A stretch of DNA of 64,000 bases from Chitinibacter sp. FCG-7 (GTDB lineage Bacteria; Pseudomonadota; Gammaproteobacteria; Burkholderiales; Chitinibacteraceae). The translations under genes and the position numbers were made by a program. The DNA is taken from contig NZ_CP157355.1 of NCBI RefSeq assembly GCF_040047665.1, forward strand, positions 186,001-250,000, in the 5' to 3' direction. Within the stretch, counting starts at the first letter, position 1. Each line of letters opens with the position of its first letter. The notes beneath the pieces are model-generated. The model did no database searches. It saw only the letters and a list, made by a program, of their open reading frames with translations, and was not told the origin of the DNA. Below, piece after piece: positions 34,845-46,667 of the stretch.

Positions 34845-36047
34845 TCAACCAAAGAACAACGCAGCCATCAATATCGGCTTTGGTCGAGTGGCGTCTCTCT
34901 TAGCCTGCTCATTTACCCCCACCAGCAACGGTTTCAATCGCTCCAGCGCTTGTTGCAGCGTGGCCGTTGGGCAGCCGAAATTGATTCGTACCCAGCCGGG
35001 GAAGCCAAAGTCGGCGCCGTCCGATAGCCCCACCCCGTGTGCTTCAAAAATCGGTAGCGGATGGGTCGGGTGGATGGCGCGGGCGTCGATCCAGGCCAGA
35101 TAGGTCGCTTCGGGGAAGGTAATGCGCAGGCGCGAGCCGGCAAAGGCGTCGGCGAGTAATTGGCGGTTGATTCGCAAGGTGGCAATCAACTCATGGTACC
35201 AAGTGCTGTGATCGCGATACGCGGCTTCGGCGCCGATATAGCCAAGCAGATTCACCGATGGCACTAGTCCCGCCATTTCACGGCGGAATCGGGCGCGCAG
35301 CGCAGCATTTGGGATGACGGCAAAGGCGCAGCCCAAGCCGGGTAGATTCCAGGTTTTCGATGGCGCGTACAGCGTGATGGTTTGCTGGGTAAACTCGGCA
35401 TCGAGCGTTGCAAACGGTAGATGCGTCAAGCCTTCATCCAGCAATAAATCACAATGTATCTCATCAGAGCACACAATCAGATTATGTTTGCGGGCAATAC
35501 CAAGCAGGGTATTTAGCTCGTCGCGGTTCCACGCCCGGCCGACTGGATTATGCGGGTGGCATAGCAATAGCAGTTTGGTTTGCGGCGTAATCGCCGCTTC
35601 AAAGGCAGCAAAATCCCATTCCCAGCGGCCATCCTGTGATTCAATCAACGGCACGGCAATCAGCTCACGATTCGACAAGCCCGGCGCGCGCAAAAATGGC
35701 GGATACACCGGCGTCGCAGTAACCACTGCATCCCCCGCCTGCCCTGCTGCGCGGCACGCCAGATTAAGCCCCTGCACCAAGCCGGGCAGCCAGAGGATCC
35801 AGTCGGCGGCGATGTCCCACTGATAGTGGCGACGAGCATATTGCTGCACCGCCTCCACCAAGGAGTCTGGCGGATTGGTGTAACCCAACACACCGTGGTC
35901 AATACGCTGATGCAAGGCTGCCAGCACTGAATCGGGCGCGGCAAAATCCATATCGGCCACCCAAAGCGGCAAGATGTCCTGCCCGCGGTATTTATCCCAT
36001 TTCATACTCGCGGTGCCGTTGCGATCGATGATGTTGTCAAAACTCAT
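34845..36047 (-). CDS. patB: PatB/MalY-family cystathionine beta-lyase-type C-S lyase
   Basis: This 400-residue fold-type I PLP enzyme has PLWVADMDFAAPDSVLAAL, LGYTNPP, PHNPVGRAW, VCSDEIHCDL with the cofactor Asp, and the Schiff-base Lys in YAPSKTWNLPGLG. PatB enzymes cleave the C-S bond of cystathionine or S-substituted cysteines, giving pyruvate, ammonia and a thiol. It follows the gamma-lyase-type gene and an amino-acid ABC system on the same strand, fitting use of cysteine conjugates as sulfur source. The C-terminus has a short extra basic tail. Confidence 0.85.
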   Translation of the reverse strand: MSFDNIIDRNGTASMKWDKYRGQDILPLWVADMDFAAPDSVLAALHQRIDHGVLGYTNPPDSLVEAVQQYARRHYQWDIAADWILWLPGLVQGLNLACRAAGQAGDAVVTATPVYPPFLRAPGLSNRELIAVPLIESQDGRWEWDFAAFEAAITPQTKLLLLCHPHNPVGRAWNRDELNTLLGIARKHNLIVCSDEIHCDLLLDEGLTHLPFATLDAEFTQQTITLYAPSKTWNLPGLGCAFAVIPNAALRARFRREMAGLVPSVNLLGYIGAEAAYRDHSTWYHELIATLRINRQLLADAFAGSRLRITFPEATYLAWIDARAIHPTHPLPIFEAHGVGLSDGADFGFPGWVRINFGCPTATLQQALERLKPLLVGVNEQAKRDATRPKPILMAALFFG

Positions 36048-36153
36048 TGCTATTCCTTATTCGGCACTGCCGCGCCTGCGTTATCGCTATCACTATTTAC
36101 TCAGCGCTGATGTGCTAATTCAATGCCGCGCCGCCAGTTTATCAGCCAGCAGC

Positions 36154-37287
36154 TCAAGCCAGCGCCTGCGCCAGATCGGCCAGCAAATCATCCAGCGCTT
36201 CAATGCCCACCGACAGGCGCAAAAGCGTGTCGCTGACCCCTAGCCGTTCACGCTCGGCCACACTTAAATTGGCATGAGTCTGAATGGCCGGCACGGTAAT
36301 CAGGCTCTCCACGCCGCCGAGACTTTCGGCATACGAGATCAATTGCAGGCGGGAAATAATCTGCGCCACTAGGTCTGTATCGCTTACCGCAAATGACAAG
36401 ACCGCGCCAAAACCAGACGAAAACTGCTGAATTTTCTGATGCTGACTATCGCTCGGCAAGCCGGGAAACAGCACGTAGCGCACCCCAGCTTGCTGCTGCA
36501 AAAATTGCGCAATCGCCAGCGCATTAGCTTGCTGGGCCGCCAGCCGCAGAGCCAGCGTTTTCATGCCACGGATCGTCAGCCATGCATCTTGCGCCCCCAA
36601 AGTTGCTCCAATCGCGTTTTGCAAATAGCCCACGCGCGCGGCCAGCTCTGGCTCGCGCACGGCCAACAAACCGGCAATGGTGTCGTTATGCCCGGCAATA
36701 AATTTGGACGCCGAATGAATCACCACATCCGCGCCCTGCTCTAGCGGCCGAAACCAGTATGGGGTTAAAAATGTGTTATCGACCAAGAGCAGCAGATCAT
36801 GCTGTTGTTTCAAGGCCAGCAGCGCGGCAAAGTCGGGCACTTGCAGGCAAGGATTGGAAACCGACTCGATCAAAATAGCTTTGGTCTGGGGGGTAATGGC
36901 CGCAACATAAGCACTGGCCTCATACACCGGCACATACGTCACCGTAATACCAAAGCGCGCAAAGATTTGATCGAGCAAGCGGTAGGTGCCGCCATAACAG
37001 CCCTCAGATACGATCAGGTGATCGCCTTGGCTAAATAAACTAAATAAGGTCGACAAGGCGGCCAGGCCACTGGCAAAGGCAAACGCCGCACACCCGCCCT
37101 CGGCACGCGCAATCGCCTGTTCGAGCGCCTGCCGGGTTGGATTGGCAGATCGGCTGTAATCAAAGCCGGTGCTCTGGCCAATGGCCGGATGCGCAAACGT
37201 CGCCGTTTGATAAATCGGCGTACTAATTGCGCCGGTTTGCGGATCGGTTTGTAGCCCGGCGTGGGCAAATTGCGTGGCTAATTGCAT
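36154..37287 (-). CDS. Cys/Met metabolism PLP enzyme (cystathionine beta/gamma-lyase type)
   Basis: This 377-residue trans-sulfuration enzyme has STPIYQTATFAHP, the GFDYSRSANPTRQALE phosphate region, IESVSNPCLQVPD, LVDNTFLTPYW, the PLP Lys in HSASKFIAGHNDTIAG and GGVESLITVPAIQTHA near the end. MetC, MccB and MetB cannot be told apart with confidence. AGGAG sits 8 bp before the ATG at 37287, which is chosen over a longer start at 37350. It is 11 bp after the ABC permease gene and clearly co-transcribed, suggesting that the imported sulfur amino acid is cleaved directly. Confidence 0.85.
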   Translation of the reverse strand: MQLATQFAHAGLQTDPQTGAISTPIYQTATFAHPAIGQSTGFDYSRSANPTRQALEQAIARAEGGCAAFAFASGLAALSTLFSLFSQGDHLIVSEGCYGGTYRLLDQIFARFGITVTYVPVYEASAYVAAITPQTKAILIESVSNPCLQVPDFAALLALKQQHDLLLLVDNTFLTPYWFRPLEQGADVVIHSASKFIAGHNDTIAGLLAVREPELAARVGYLQNAIGATLGAQDAWLTIRGMKTLALRLAAQQANALAIAQFLQQQAGVRYVLFPGLPSDSQHQKIQQFSSGFGAVLSFAVSDTDLVAQIISRLQLISYAESLGGVESLITVPAIQTHANLSVAERERLGVSDTLLRLSVGIEALDDLLADLAQALA

Positions 37288-37298
37288 GGATTCATCTC

Positions 37299-37973
37299 CT
37301 AGCTGGGTTTGACCAGCAGACGTTGGCCCAAGATTTGCACTGCGCTGCACAGCAGCAGATAGATCAGCGCAACAAAACCGAACACTTCAAGCGGATAAAC
37401 TTGCTCGCGGCTATTGACTTGATTGGCGACAAAGGTGAACTCCGCCACGCCCACAATATACGCCAGCGAAGTGTCTTTCACTAAAGTGACCCATTGGTTT
37501 ACAAACGACGGCTGCACGATTCGTAACGCTTGCGGCAACACCACCCAGCGCAAAGTTTGCCGCTGACTTAAGCCACTTGCCCGCGCTGCTTCCCATTGCC
37601 CAGCCGGAACCGCCCTAATCCCCGCCGCCATGGCGTAGGCCAGATACGCGCCTGACACCAAGGCCAGCGCCGCAATCACGGTCAGCACACCGGGCACATC
37701 AATGCCAAACACAATCGGCAACAGGAAAAAGCACCAGAACATCAGCAGCAACACCGGTATGGCGCGCAAGACCTCGCACAGCAATTGCAAAACCCGATGT
37801 ATATGCCCAGAGCTCAATATTAAAGCCAGCCCCCAGCCTATACCCAGCATGGTAGCCAGAACACCCGACCCCACTGCCAGCAAAAGTGTCAGCACCAGCC
37901 CGCCCAATGGCCCATGCGGATAAGCGCCGATCAGGAAAAACAGCCAGTTATCGCTAATCACAGTCCAATTCAT
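37299..37973 (-). CDS. Amino-acid ABC transporter permease (GltK/HisM family)
   Basis: This 224-residue HisM/GltK-type permease has about five hydrophobic segments, EVLRAIPVLLLMFWCFFLLP, and the EAA loop AGQWEAARASGLSQRQTLRWVVLPQALR. The start overlaps the end of the preceding permease by 4 bp. With that permease it would form the heterodimer of a polar amino-acid importer. A binding protein gene lies upstream, but no ATPase gene is present in the cluster. Confidence 0.85.
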   Translation of the reverse strand: MNWTVISDNWLFFLIGAYPHGPLGGLVLTLLLAVGSGVLATMLGIGWGLALILSSGHIHRVLQLLCEVLRAIPVLLLMFWCFFLLPIVFGIDVPGVLTVIAALALVSGAYLAYAMAAGIRAVPAGQWEAARASGLSQRQTLRWVVLPQALRIVQPSFVNQWVTLVKDTSLAYIVGVAEFTFVANQVNSREQVYPLEVFGFVALIYLLLCSAVQILGQRLLVKPS

Positions 37974-38691
37974 GCTGACCACCCCGCTTGCCCACGGCGA
38001 CGCCCAACGCGTTGTAGCGCAATAATCACGACCACATACAAGACACTAGCGACGGCAAAGGATTGGAAGGTTAGCAAAGTTTGCGCATCAATCTGGCGCG
38101 AGCGATACGATAATTCCATCACCCCAATGGCCATCGTTAGCGAGGTATTTTTAATTGTATTAAGGTATTGCCCCAATAGCGGAGGCCAAGCTGTTCGCAG
38201 GGCCTGCGGCAAAATCACCCAACGCAAGACTTGCAGTGGCCGCATGCCATGCGAGCGCGCCGCTTCCCACTGCCCGCGCGGCACCGCATTAAGGCCGGAG
38301 CGAATATCTTCGGCAATAAAGGCCATCGCATACAGCGACAGCGCAAGCCACGCGGCTAAAAACTCAAACGACGGCCAGCCCACATGCGGTTGTTGCCATT
38401 GCCACACGCTGTGCGGGTGGTGAGCCAGACCATGGCCGCCTCGGGCAGCAAGGAGCCAACGGCAAAATACCAGAACAAAACCTGCACCAGTAAAGGCACA
38501 TTGCGGATACTGCTATGCACCAGCAGTAGTATTCGATTGCGACTCTGAAAACGTGCAATCCCTAAGACCAAACCTAAGGCCGTACCAGTCACAATCACCG
38601 CCAACGACAGCAGCAGCGTAATACACAGGCCTTGCGCAAAAAACACCAAGTGCTCGCTGCCCAGCCAGTTGCTTCCCAACCAATGCGGCAT
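37970..38691 (-). pseudogene. Amino-acid ABC transporter permease (GltJ family), frameshifted
   Basis: Two segments together give about 240 residues. The first, from ATG 38691, has FAQGLCITLLLSLAVIVTGT and the SSIRNVPLLVQVLFWYFAVG signature. The second has LSLYAMAFIAEDIRSGLNAVPRGQWEAARSHGMRPLQVLR (EAA loop). They are in different frames; the break is near 38414-38424, after AAMVWLT and before HSVWQWQQPHVGWP. Only a one-base change separates it from an intact gene. It pairs with the permease at 37299. Confidence 0.75.
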
Positions 38692-38785
38692 TGTCTTTCC
38701 CCTTCCCTGCCCAAGCATCATTGATACCTCAATAGCAAAACGGGCCGCATTGCGACCCGCCTTCGTATCGTCCTGTCAGGCCGGG

Positions 38786-39589
38786 CTAGATTTTGTCGCC
38801 GATGCGAAAATCGCGAGGCAAGGCGGCTTTGCTTTTCGGGCCAAACCAGTGCTCGTAAATCTTCTTGGCTTCACCCGATTTTTCCAGCTCCAGCAAAGTG
38901 TTATTGACCACTTGCGTCAGGCGCTCTTCGCCGCGTGGCAAACCAATGCCTTGGTATTCCCGCGTTAGCGCAAAAGCTGGAAATTTCGTATTTCGACTTA
39001 TCCGGCGCATTGGCGAGCAAACCCAGCAATTTGGCATCGTCCTGGGTAATCGCTTGCACATTGCCATTGCGCAGCGCGGTAAAGGCCAGCGGCGTGTCGT
39101 CGTAAGCCACCACCGGAGTGGCCGGATATTTCTCGCGCAGCAGGGTTTCTTGTGTTGTGCCTTTGTCTACCCCAATCCGCAGTTTTTTAATGTCATCCGC
39201 AGTTTTCAGCACGCCTTTTTTTGGCGATGAATTTCTGGCCAGTAGCAAAATAAGGGGTGCTAAATTCAAGCTGCTTGCGGCGCTCGTCGGTGATGGTGAA
39301 ATTGGCGGCGACCAGATCGACCTTGTTGGCGATCAGCAATGGAATACGATTGGCCGGGTTGGTGGCTTGCAGCTCCAGCTTGACGCCCAGTTTTTTGGCA
39401 ATCGCCTGGGCAATTTCAACGTCAAAACCGATCAGCTGACGGGTTTTTTCATCAACAAAGCCAAACGGTGGGTTGCTATCAAAAGCGGCCACACGCAGAA
39501 CGCCGGCTTTTTGATGTCATCGAGTTTATCAGCCCAGACCGAGCCGGAGAGGAAAGCCAGAGATAGCGCGATCAGAATAGGTTTTTCAT
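38786..39589 (-). pseudogene. Amino-acid ABC periplasmic binding protein, four frameshifts
   Basis: Pieces in several frames add up to about 267 residues of a family-3 solute-binding protein. They are a signal peptide (PILIALSLAFLSGSVWA), DKLDDIKKAG, LRVAAFDSNPPFGFVDEKT, GFDVEIAQAIAKKLG, DLVAANFTITDERRKQLEFSTPYF, IGVDKGTTQE and a C-terminal EHWFGPKSKAALP. Breaks lie near 39582-39586 (T-run), 39507, 39216-39222 (T-run of seven) and 38985-38995. Two look like losses and two like gains, so the total length is a multiple of three. It precedes the two permease genes and probably bound a sulfur-containing or polar amino acid. Confidence 0.75.
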
Positions 39590-39744
39590 CGTGGGGTCTC
39601 CCGAAGTTGAGATTAATCTGGGCGGATGTTTGCCGCCCAAACCAGCTGCGGTGGTGTTCCGCATAGACCCATGATGCACTTGATCAAATATAATAAAAAA
39701 TACTTTATAGAATTATTGTTATTCCATTTAGAAATATAAGGCCA

Positions 39745-39801
39745 TAAAAAATTGCAGCCAACAGCGAACTCATTGGCGCGAGCATGCATGTTGGCTGCAA
39801 T
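39745..39801 (-). terminator. Strong terminator at the end of the sulfate-ester operon
   Basis: Perfect 12-bp arms ATTGCAGCCAAC (39751-39762) and GTTGGCTGCAAT (39790-39801) are followed on the minus strand by a T-run (A-run at 39745-39750). It ends the transcript that includes the GST gene. AT-rich sequence to its left (39670-39740) is probably the promoter of the binding protein gene. Confidence 0.75.
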
Positions 39802-39814
39802 AATTTAAATGAGC

Positions 39815-40433
39815 TTATGCCTGTTCAAAAGCCAGACTTTCCACCACACTCGGGCGGTCTTTGAATTGGTGATAGGCATTAAATAGCGCCGGAAACTTCG
39901 CCAGCAAGCCTTCCACCCGATTGACTCAACCCAAAAACACGCCCAGATAAGCATCGGCAATCGTAAAGCGATTTCCCACCAGATAAACCCCGCCTTGCAA
40001 AGCCTGCTCAAGATGCGCTAGCGCCGACTCCAGCTGGGTGCGGGCTTGTTGCTTGATGCCAGCATGTGTTTCCGGGTCGGCATTATAACGCTCAGGGCGA
40101 TTAATCGATGGAATGCGCCCACGTGCAGTTCGGCGCTGAGGTACCAATCCATGATTGAATCTTCGCACGTTCCGGGCTGCCAGCTGGCGCAAATAGCGGC
40201 GTACCTGGCGCCAAATCGGCTAGAAACGGCAAGATCGCGCTATTTTCGGTAATGACCTGCCCATCAGCCAATTGCACCGCCGGTACGCGCCCCAGCGGGT
40301 TGACTTGATGAATCGGCGATTCAGGCGTGCGCAATGGCACTTTCACAATCTCGACCGGCAGCTTGAGTTCGCGCGCCACAATATGCGTGCCAAATGAGCA
40401 TGCGCCGGGGGCAATAAATAATTTAGTGGTCAT
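39815..40433 (-). pseudogene. Glutathione S-transferase, frameshifted and with an in-frame stop
   Basis: The N-terminal thioredoxin-like part is clear: KLFIAPGACSFGTHIVARELKLP, VNPLGRVPAVQL and ITENSAILPFLADL. The helical C-terminal part appears in other frames (DWYLSAELHVGAFHRL, then ERYNADPETHAGIKQQA and GNRFTIADAYLGVFLG). Frame breaks lie near 40155 and 40105. In addition a TGA at 39928-39926 stands where FLGWVNRVEG would need TGG. That substitution is harder to explain by homopolymer misreading than the indels. Restored length is about 205 residues. It lies 18 bp after the methyltransferase gene. Confidence 0.75.
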
Positions 40434-40451
40434 GATTTATCCTTTTTAGAA

Positions 40452-41288
40452 TTAGCGCTGGCCAAGGCTGGGTCGCGCGGTTTTTTCTGCAATGGCAAAG
40501 TGCAGATAACGGTTGAGATGGATACCGCTAGACGTTTGCAAAGCATTCAGGCGCTCGGTCAGGCGCTCGATAATTTTGCTCACGCACTGCGGAGACGTAC
40601 TCGATCAGGAAATTGCCAAACGAGCTGGCCTGACTGAAATCAATCACCGCTTGCGCATTCGGGAACACATCAGCAAAGCGGCGCAGAGCGGATTTCCTGA
40701 ATTAAAAAACCGGCGCTTTCAAATTGCGCGGCCAATTGCGCATGCGTCACGCGGTATGGCGTACTGCCCACATGCTCACCACGGTAGAGGTTCAGCTCAT
40801 TGACGGTCTCGCGCAGCGAGACGCTGAATATCATGCGGCTGCTCAAGTGCCGCCGAGCTAATGCCAATGCGCCCGCCAATTTTGAGCACCCGCCATGCTT
40901 CGCCTAGCACTTGGTCTTTATGCGGCAACCAGTGATAAACGCTATTGAGCACCACCGCGTCAAAACGCGCGTCATCAAAGCCAACCAGATGCTCGGCCCG
41001 GCCAAGTTCAAAGCGCAAATTGGCTAGCGCCAGATGTCTGGCGCGCTCCTGCGCAATATTGATGCGCAAAGGCAATGGGTCGATCCCGATCACCTGCCCA
41101 TTCGCGCCAACATAGTCGCTCGCCGCCAAGGCAACCAGCCGCCCGGTGCCAGCACCGACGTCGAGCAGATGATCGCCATTTTTGAACGCCAGGCCCTGCA
41201 ATAGCAGCTTGCCATGCTCGAATTGCAGATCGCTGACATCATCATATTGCTCAGCCAGACCGGGGGTATCCTTCTGAAGATTAGCCAT
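40452..41288 (-). pseudogene. SAM-dependent methyltransferase, three frameshifts
   Basis: The first 155 or so residues are intact: DLQFEHGKLLLQGLAF, the SAM motif I LLDVGAGTGRLVALA, IGIDPLPLRINIAQERA and VVLNSVYHWLPHKDQVL. Then frames switch near 40818 (after HDIQR), near 40680 (before RFADVFPNAQAVIDF) and near 40580 (before SKIIERL), and the reading ends LGQR at 40452. Restored length is about 278 residues. It follows arylsulfatase by 11 bp with AGGA before ATG 41288, so it belongs to the sulfate-ester operon. Its substrate is unknown. Confidence 0.7.
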
Positions 41289-41299
41289 ATCAACGCTTC

Positions 41300-43751
<2,452 letters not shown>

Positions 43752-43814
43752 GGTGTATTCCTTTATATTCAGTGGCTTTAGCGTATTTAGTGAATGCAGA
43801 TTGGTTTGCCACTC

Positions 43815-44585
43815 TTAGGCGCTGCGGTTACGCCAGCGCAGTTGACGGCGCTCCAGTTTGGTGGCGATCTGATTGATAATGGCGCCCGTAATACCCACCA
43901 CCACCACGCCAAATAACACCAGCGCCATATTGAAATGCTCACGCCCATCGACCATGGCATTGGCGACGCCATACCCTGATTTGAGGAAGTATTCGGCACC
44001 GATGGTGGCCAGCCAGCCGTAAATCAGCGCCAGCTGGATTCCGGTCAGGATTTGCGGGCTGGCCGATGGCAGCACCACTTTGCGAAACAGTTGCCAGCGG
44101 CTGAACTCAAACACCCGAGCCACTTCCACGTGATCGCGGTGAACGCTGCGGATGCCTTCAAAGGTGTTGATCGTCGTTGGGTAAAACGCCGCAATGGCAA
44201 TAAATACAATCTTGGCCGGTTCACCCATACCAACCCAAACCGAAATCAGCGGAATCCAGGCAAAAATGGCGATCTGTTTAATGGTGTTAAAGCTCGGGCT
44301 GAGCAAGCGATCTGCCCAGCGCGATATACCGAGCAAGCTGCCAAAGGCAATGCCAGCCAAACTACCCAGCGCAAAACCGCCCAGATAGCGCGACACACTG
44401 AAAAACAGGTCCAGAAATAAAGCGCCGCTACTGATTTGCTTAATGCCCTCTTTGATCACTTCGAGCGGCGAAGCCAGAATGGCGCTATTGGCCAGGTTGT
44501 AATTCGTTACGCCGATCCAGGCGGCCAGCAAGGCCAGCGGCAAGACCAGACCACGCCAGTCTCGTTGTTGAGTATTGATGCTCAT
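43815..44585 (-). CDS. Sulfate-ester/sulfonate ABC permease, second copy
   Basis: This 256-residue SsuC/TauC-type permease has six or so hydrophobic segments, SAILASPLEVIKEG near the N-terminus and the EAA loop ARVFEFSRWQLFRKVVLPSASPQILTG. AAGGAG 6 bp before ATG 44585 sets the start. Its neighbour at 44596 is another permease of the same family but clearly different sequence, so the channel is probably a heterodimer. It is part of the minus-strand sulfate-ester operon. Confidence 0.85.
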   Translation of the reverse strand: MSINTQQRDWRGLVLPLALLAAWIGVTNYNLANSAILASPLEVIKEGIKQISSGALFLDLFFSVSRYLGGFALGSLAGIAFGSLLGISRWADRLLSPSFNTIKQIAIFAWIPLISVWVGMGEPAKIVFIAIAAFYPTTINTFEGIRSVHRDHVEVARVFEFSRWQLFRKVVLPSASPQILTGIQLALIYGWLATIGAEYFLKSGYGVANAMVDGREHFNMALVLFGVVVVGITGAIINQIATKLERRQLRWRNRSA

Positions 44586-44595
44586 CTGTTTCTCC

Positions 44596-45438
44596 TTAAA
44601 ACGCGACACGACGCCATTTCAGAAAATGCGCTTCTATCCATTGCAATGACTGATCCAGCACCAAACCCACCGCGCCAATCACCACCACGGTGGCCAGCAC
44701 TAGATCAAGCTGGAATAGCTGACGACCCCAGACCATCAGAAAGCCGATGCCTTCACTGGACGCCAGCAACTCAACGGTGACCAGCGCCAGCCATGAGTGC
44801 GTCAGGCCATAACGCAAACCGTTAAACAGCGATGGCAAAGCCGCCGGAATCACCACCTTGCGCAGCAATTGCAAGGTGTTAAAGCGGTACACTTTGGCCA
44901 CCTCTAGGAACTGCTGCGGAATATTGCGAATGCCCTGATGGGTATTGATCACGACAGGCACGAGCGCGGCCTTGGTAATCACCAGCACTTTCATCGCTTC
45001 ACCAATGCCCACCAGCATGATCAGCAATGGAATCCAGCCCAGCGCCGGAATCTGGCTCAAAGCCTTGAAGGTCGGATAAAGATAGGCTTCAACGGTTTTG
45101 GACAAACCCATCAAGCCACCTAGCAGCAAACCGGCAATTGAACCGACCAGAAAACCATAAGCCACACGTTCAATGCTGATGCCCAGATTGAGCGTTAAAT
45201 CACCGCTATCCCATAGCCCGACCAGCGTTTCCCACACCAGACTAGGGGGCGGCAAAATTTGTGGCGAAACCCACTCTTTCTGGCTAGCCAGCTGCCATAT
45301 CGCCAGCACCAGCAAAGGGACAATCAATGCAATACTGATGCTGCCGATTCGATTGACAATGGACTCAAACCATTGCTGCCCCTTATTGGCCTGTACTGGG
45401 TTGATGCCCAGTTCATTGGCGGTAATTGCATCACTCAT
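44596..45438 (-). CDS. Sulfate-ester/sulfonate ABC permease, first copy
   Basis: This 280-residue permease has a longer N-terminal leader than its partner, SPQILPPPSLVWETLVG, QIPALGWIPLLIMLVGIGE, and the EAA loop AKVYRFNTLQLLRKVVIPAALPSLFNG. The ATGA at its start overlaps the stop of the MFS gene, so translation is coupled. It is probably AtsB-like, although which of the two permeases corresponds to AtsB is unclear. Confidence 0.85.
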   Translation of the reverse strand: MSDAITANELGINPVQANKGQQWFESIVNRIGSISIALIVPLLVLAIWQLASQKEWVSPQILPPPSLVWETLVGLWDSGDLTLNLGISIERVAYGFLVGSIAGLLLGGLMGLSKTVEAYLYPTFKALSQIPALGWIPLLIMLVGIGEAMKVLVITKAALVPVVINTHQGIRNIPQQFLEVAKVYRFNTLQLLRKVVIPAALPSLFNGLRYGLTHSWLALVTVELLASSEGIGFLMVWGRQLFQLDLVLATVVVIGAVGLVLDQSLQWIEAHFLKWRRVAF

Positions 45439-46667
45439 TGTGATACTCCTTGTAAAATTGTATTGGTACAGATTCGCCGTGCAGCCCTGATGCAGACATA
45501 CCAGCCAGCCACGACGAACAGCGTCATAAAGAGTAAAAATACGCGCTGCAAGTCAAACCAGTGCCCCAACAAGCCTCCCAGCACCGTGCCCGAAAAGCCA
45601 CCTAGCGGCCCCACCAGCGCCATCAATCCAGCGACCTGCCCCTGCCCCAGCTCTTCGCCAATCTGCGCGATGCGGCTCATATTGGCCGCCTGCAAAACAC
45701 CCAGACTCAAACCCAGAGACAGCGCACCCAGCCACAGCAAGCCTGCCCAGGGAGTCACCGCCAGCATGGCCAGACTGGCAATGCAAAACCCGAAGGCCAC
45801 GCGGTATACCTTGATCCTTCCCCAGCGGCTTGCCAGCCCACCCAGCGCCATCAAAGCAAAAACAAAAGTCGAGCCTTGCGCCGTAATCAAACCGGCAGCA
45901 CTACTGGCCGATAGATCAAATTTGCGAATGGCGATCACCACAATAAAGGCGGTGAAAAACATCATGCTGCTATTGACCAGCACTTCAATCAGGCAGCCCT
46001 GCTGCAAGCCACGATGAACACGCAGCAAACCAAACTGCTGCTTAACCTTGCTCCAGACCGGTGCGCTGCTGATTGCACGTGGTTGATACGCTCGCAGCAC
46101 CTTCGGCGCAAACAGCAGCGTTACGGCAAAACTCACACCGATTAGCTGGTAAACCCAAACAAAATCCAGCGCTGCCACCATGGCCGAAGCAATCGCGGGG
46201 CCAATCAAAAACATCCCTATCATGTGGCTGCCACGAAACCAGCCTGCCTTGGCGTCACCAATCTGCCTAAGCTGCTGCATAAACACGGCATTGAGCGAGA
46301 TAAAACGGCTTGGCATGCAAAAGCTGATCAAGGCGGTGCCCAGCAGCAGAAACAGCGGGCTGGGCACTGCCGGAATCAGGCAATAAATCAGCGCCGCACT
46401 GGCCGTACCGGTAATAAATAATTTGAGCGGTCCCCAGCTATCGAGTACCAGACCAACCGGAATGCTCATAAACAGCATGCCGATCATCTGGGCAGCACTG
46501 ATCAGACCAATCTGTGCATTGCTCGATTGCAGCTCAATTGCATACAGCGTGGTGGTCACCTTGGCGACACCAACGCCTACGCCAGCAATCAGCGACAAGG
46601 CCACAAAATAGAGCAGAAATCGGGCCGGCTCGGTCACCGGCCCGACCGTAGTCGGGCCCGTTAACAT
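45435..46667 (-). CDS. MFS transporter embedded in the sulfate-ester operon
   Basis: This 410-residue protein has about twelve hydrophobic segments in an MFS layout (LISAAQMIGMLFMSIPVGLVLDSWGP with loop Asp, and a second half with LASRWGRIKVYR). The start ATG shares one base with the stop of the binding protein gene, and its own stop overlaps the permease start, so it is tightly coupled to the ABC genes. It may export a product left after desulfation or take up an ester. The substrate is unknown. Confidence 0.8.
   Translation of the reverse strand: MLTGPTTVGPVTEPARFLLYFVALSLIAGVGVGVAKVTTTLYAIELQSSNAQIGLISAAQMIGMLFMSIPVGLVLDSWGPLKLFITGTASAALIYCLIPAVPSPLFLLLGTALISFCMPSRFISLNAVFMQQLRQIGDAKAGWFRGSHMIGMFLIGPAIASAMVAALDFVWVYQLIGVSFAVTLLFAPKVLRAYQPRAISSAPVWSKVKQQFGLLRVHRGLQQGCLIEVLVNSSMMFFTAFIVVIAIRKFDLSASSAAGLITAQGSTFVFALMALGGLASRWGRIKVYRVAFGFCIASLAMLAVTPWAGLLWLGALSLGLSLGVLQAANMSRIAQIGEELGQGQVAGLMALVGPLGGFSGTVLGGLLGHWFDLQRVFLLFMTLFVVAGWYVCIRAARRICTNTILQGVSQ

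Noticed and set aside
34838..34850. Neisseria-type DNA uptake sequence
   Set aside because: GCCGTCTCAA differs from the uptake consensus and is a single occurrence, so it is likely chance.
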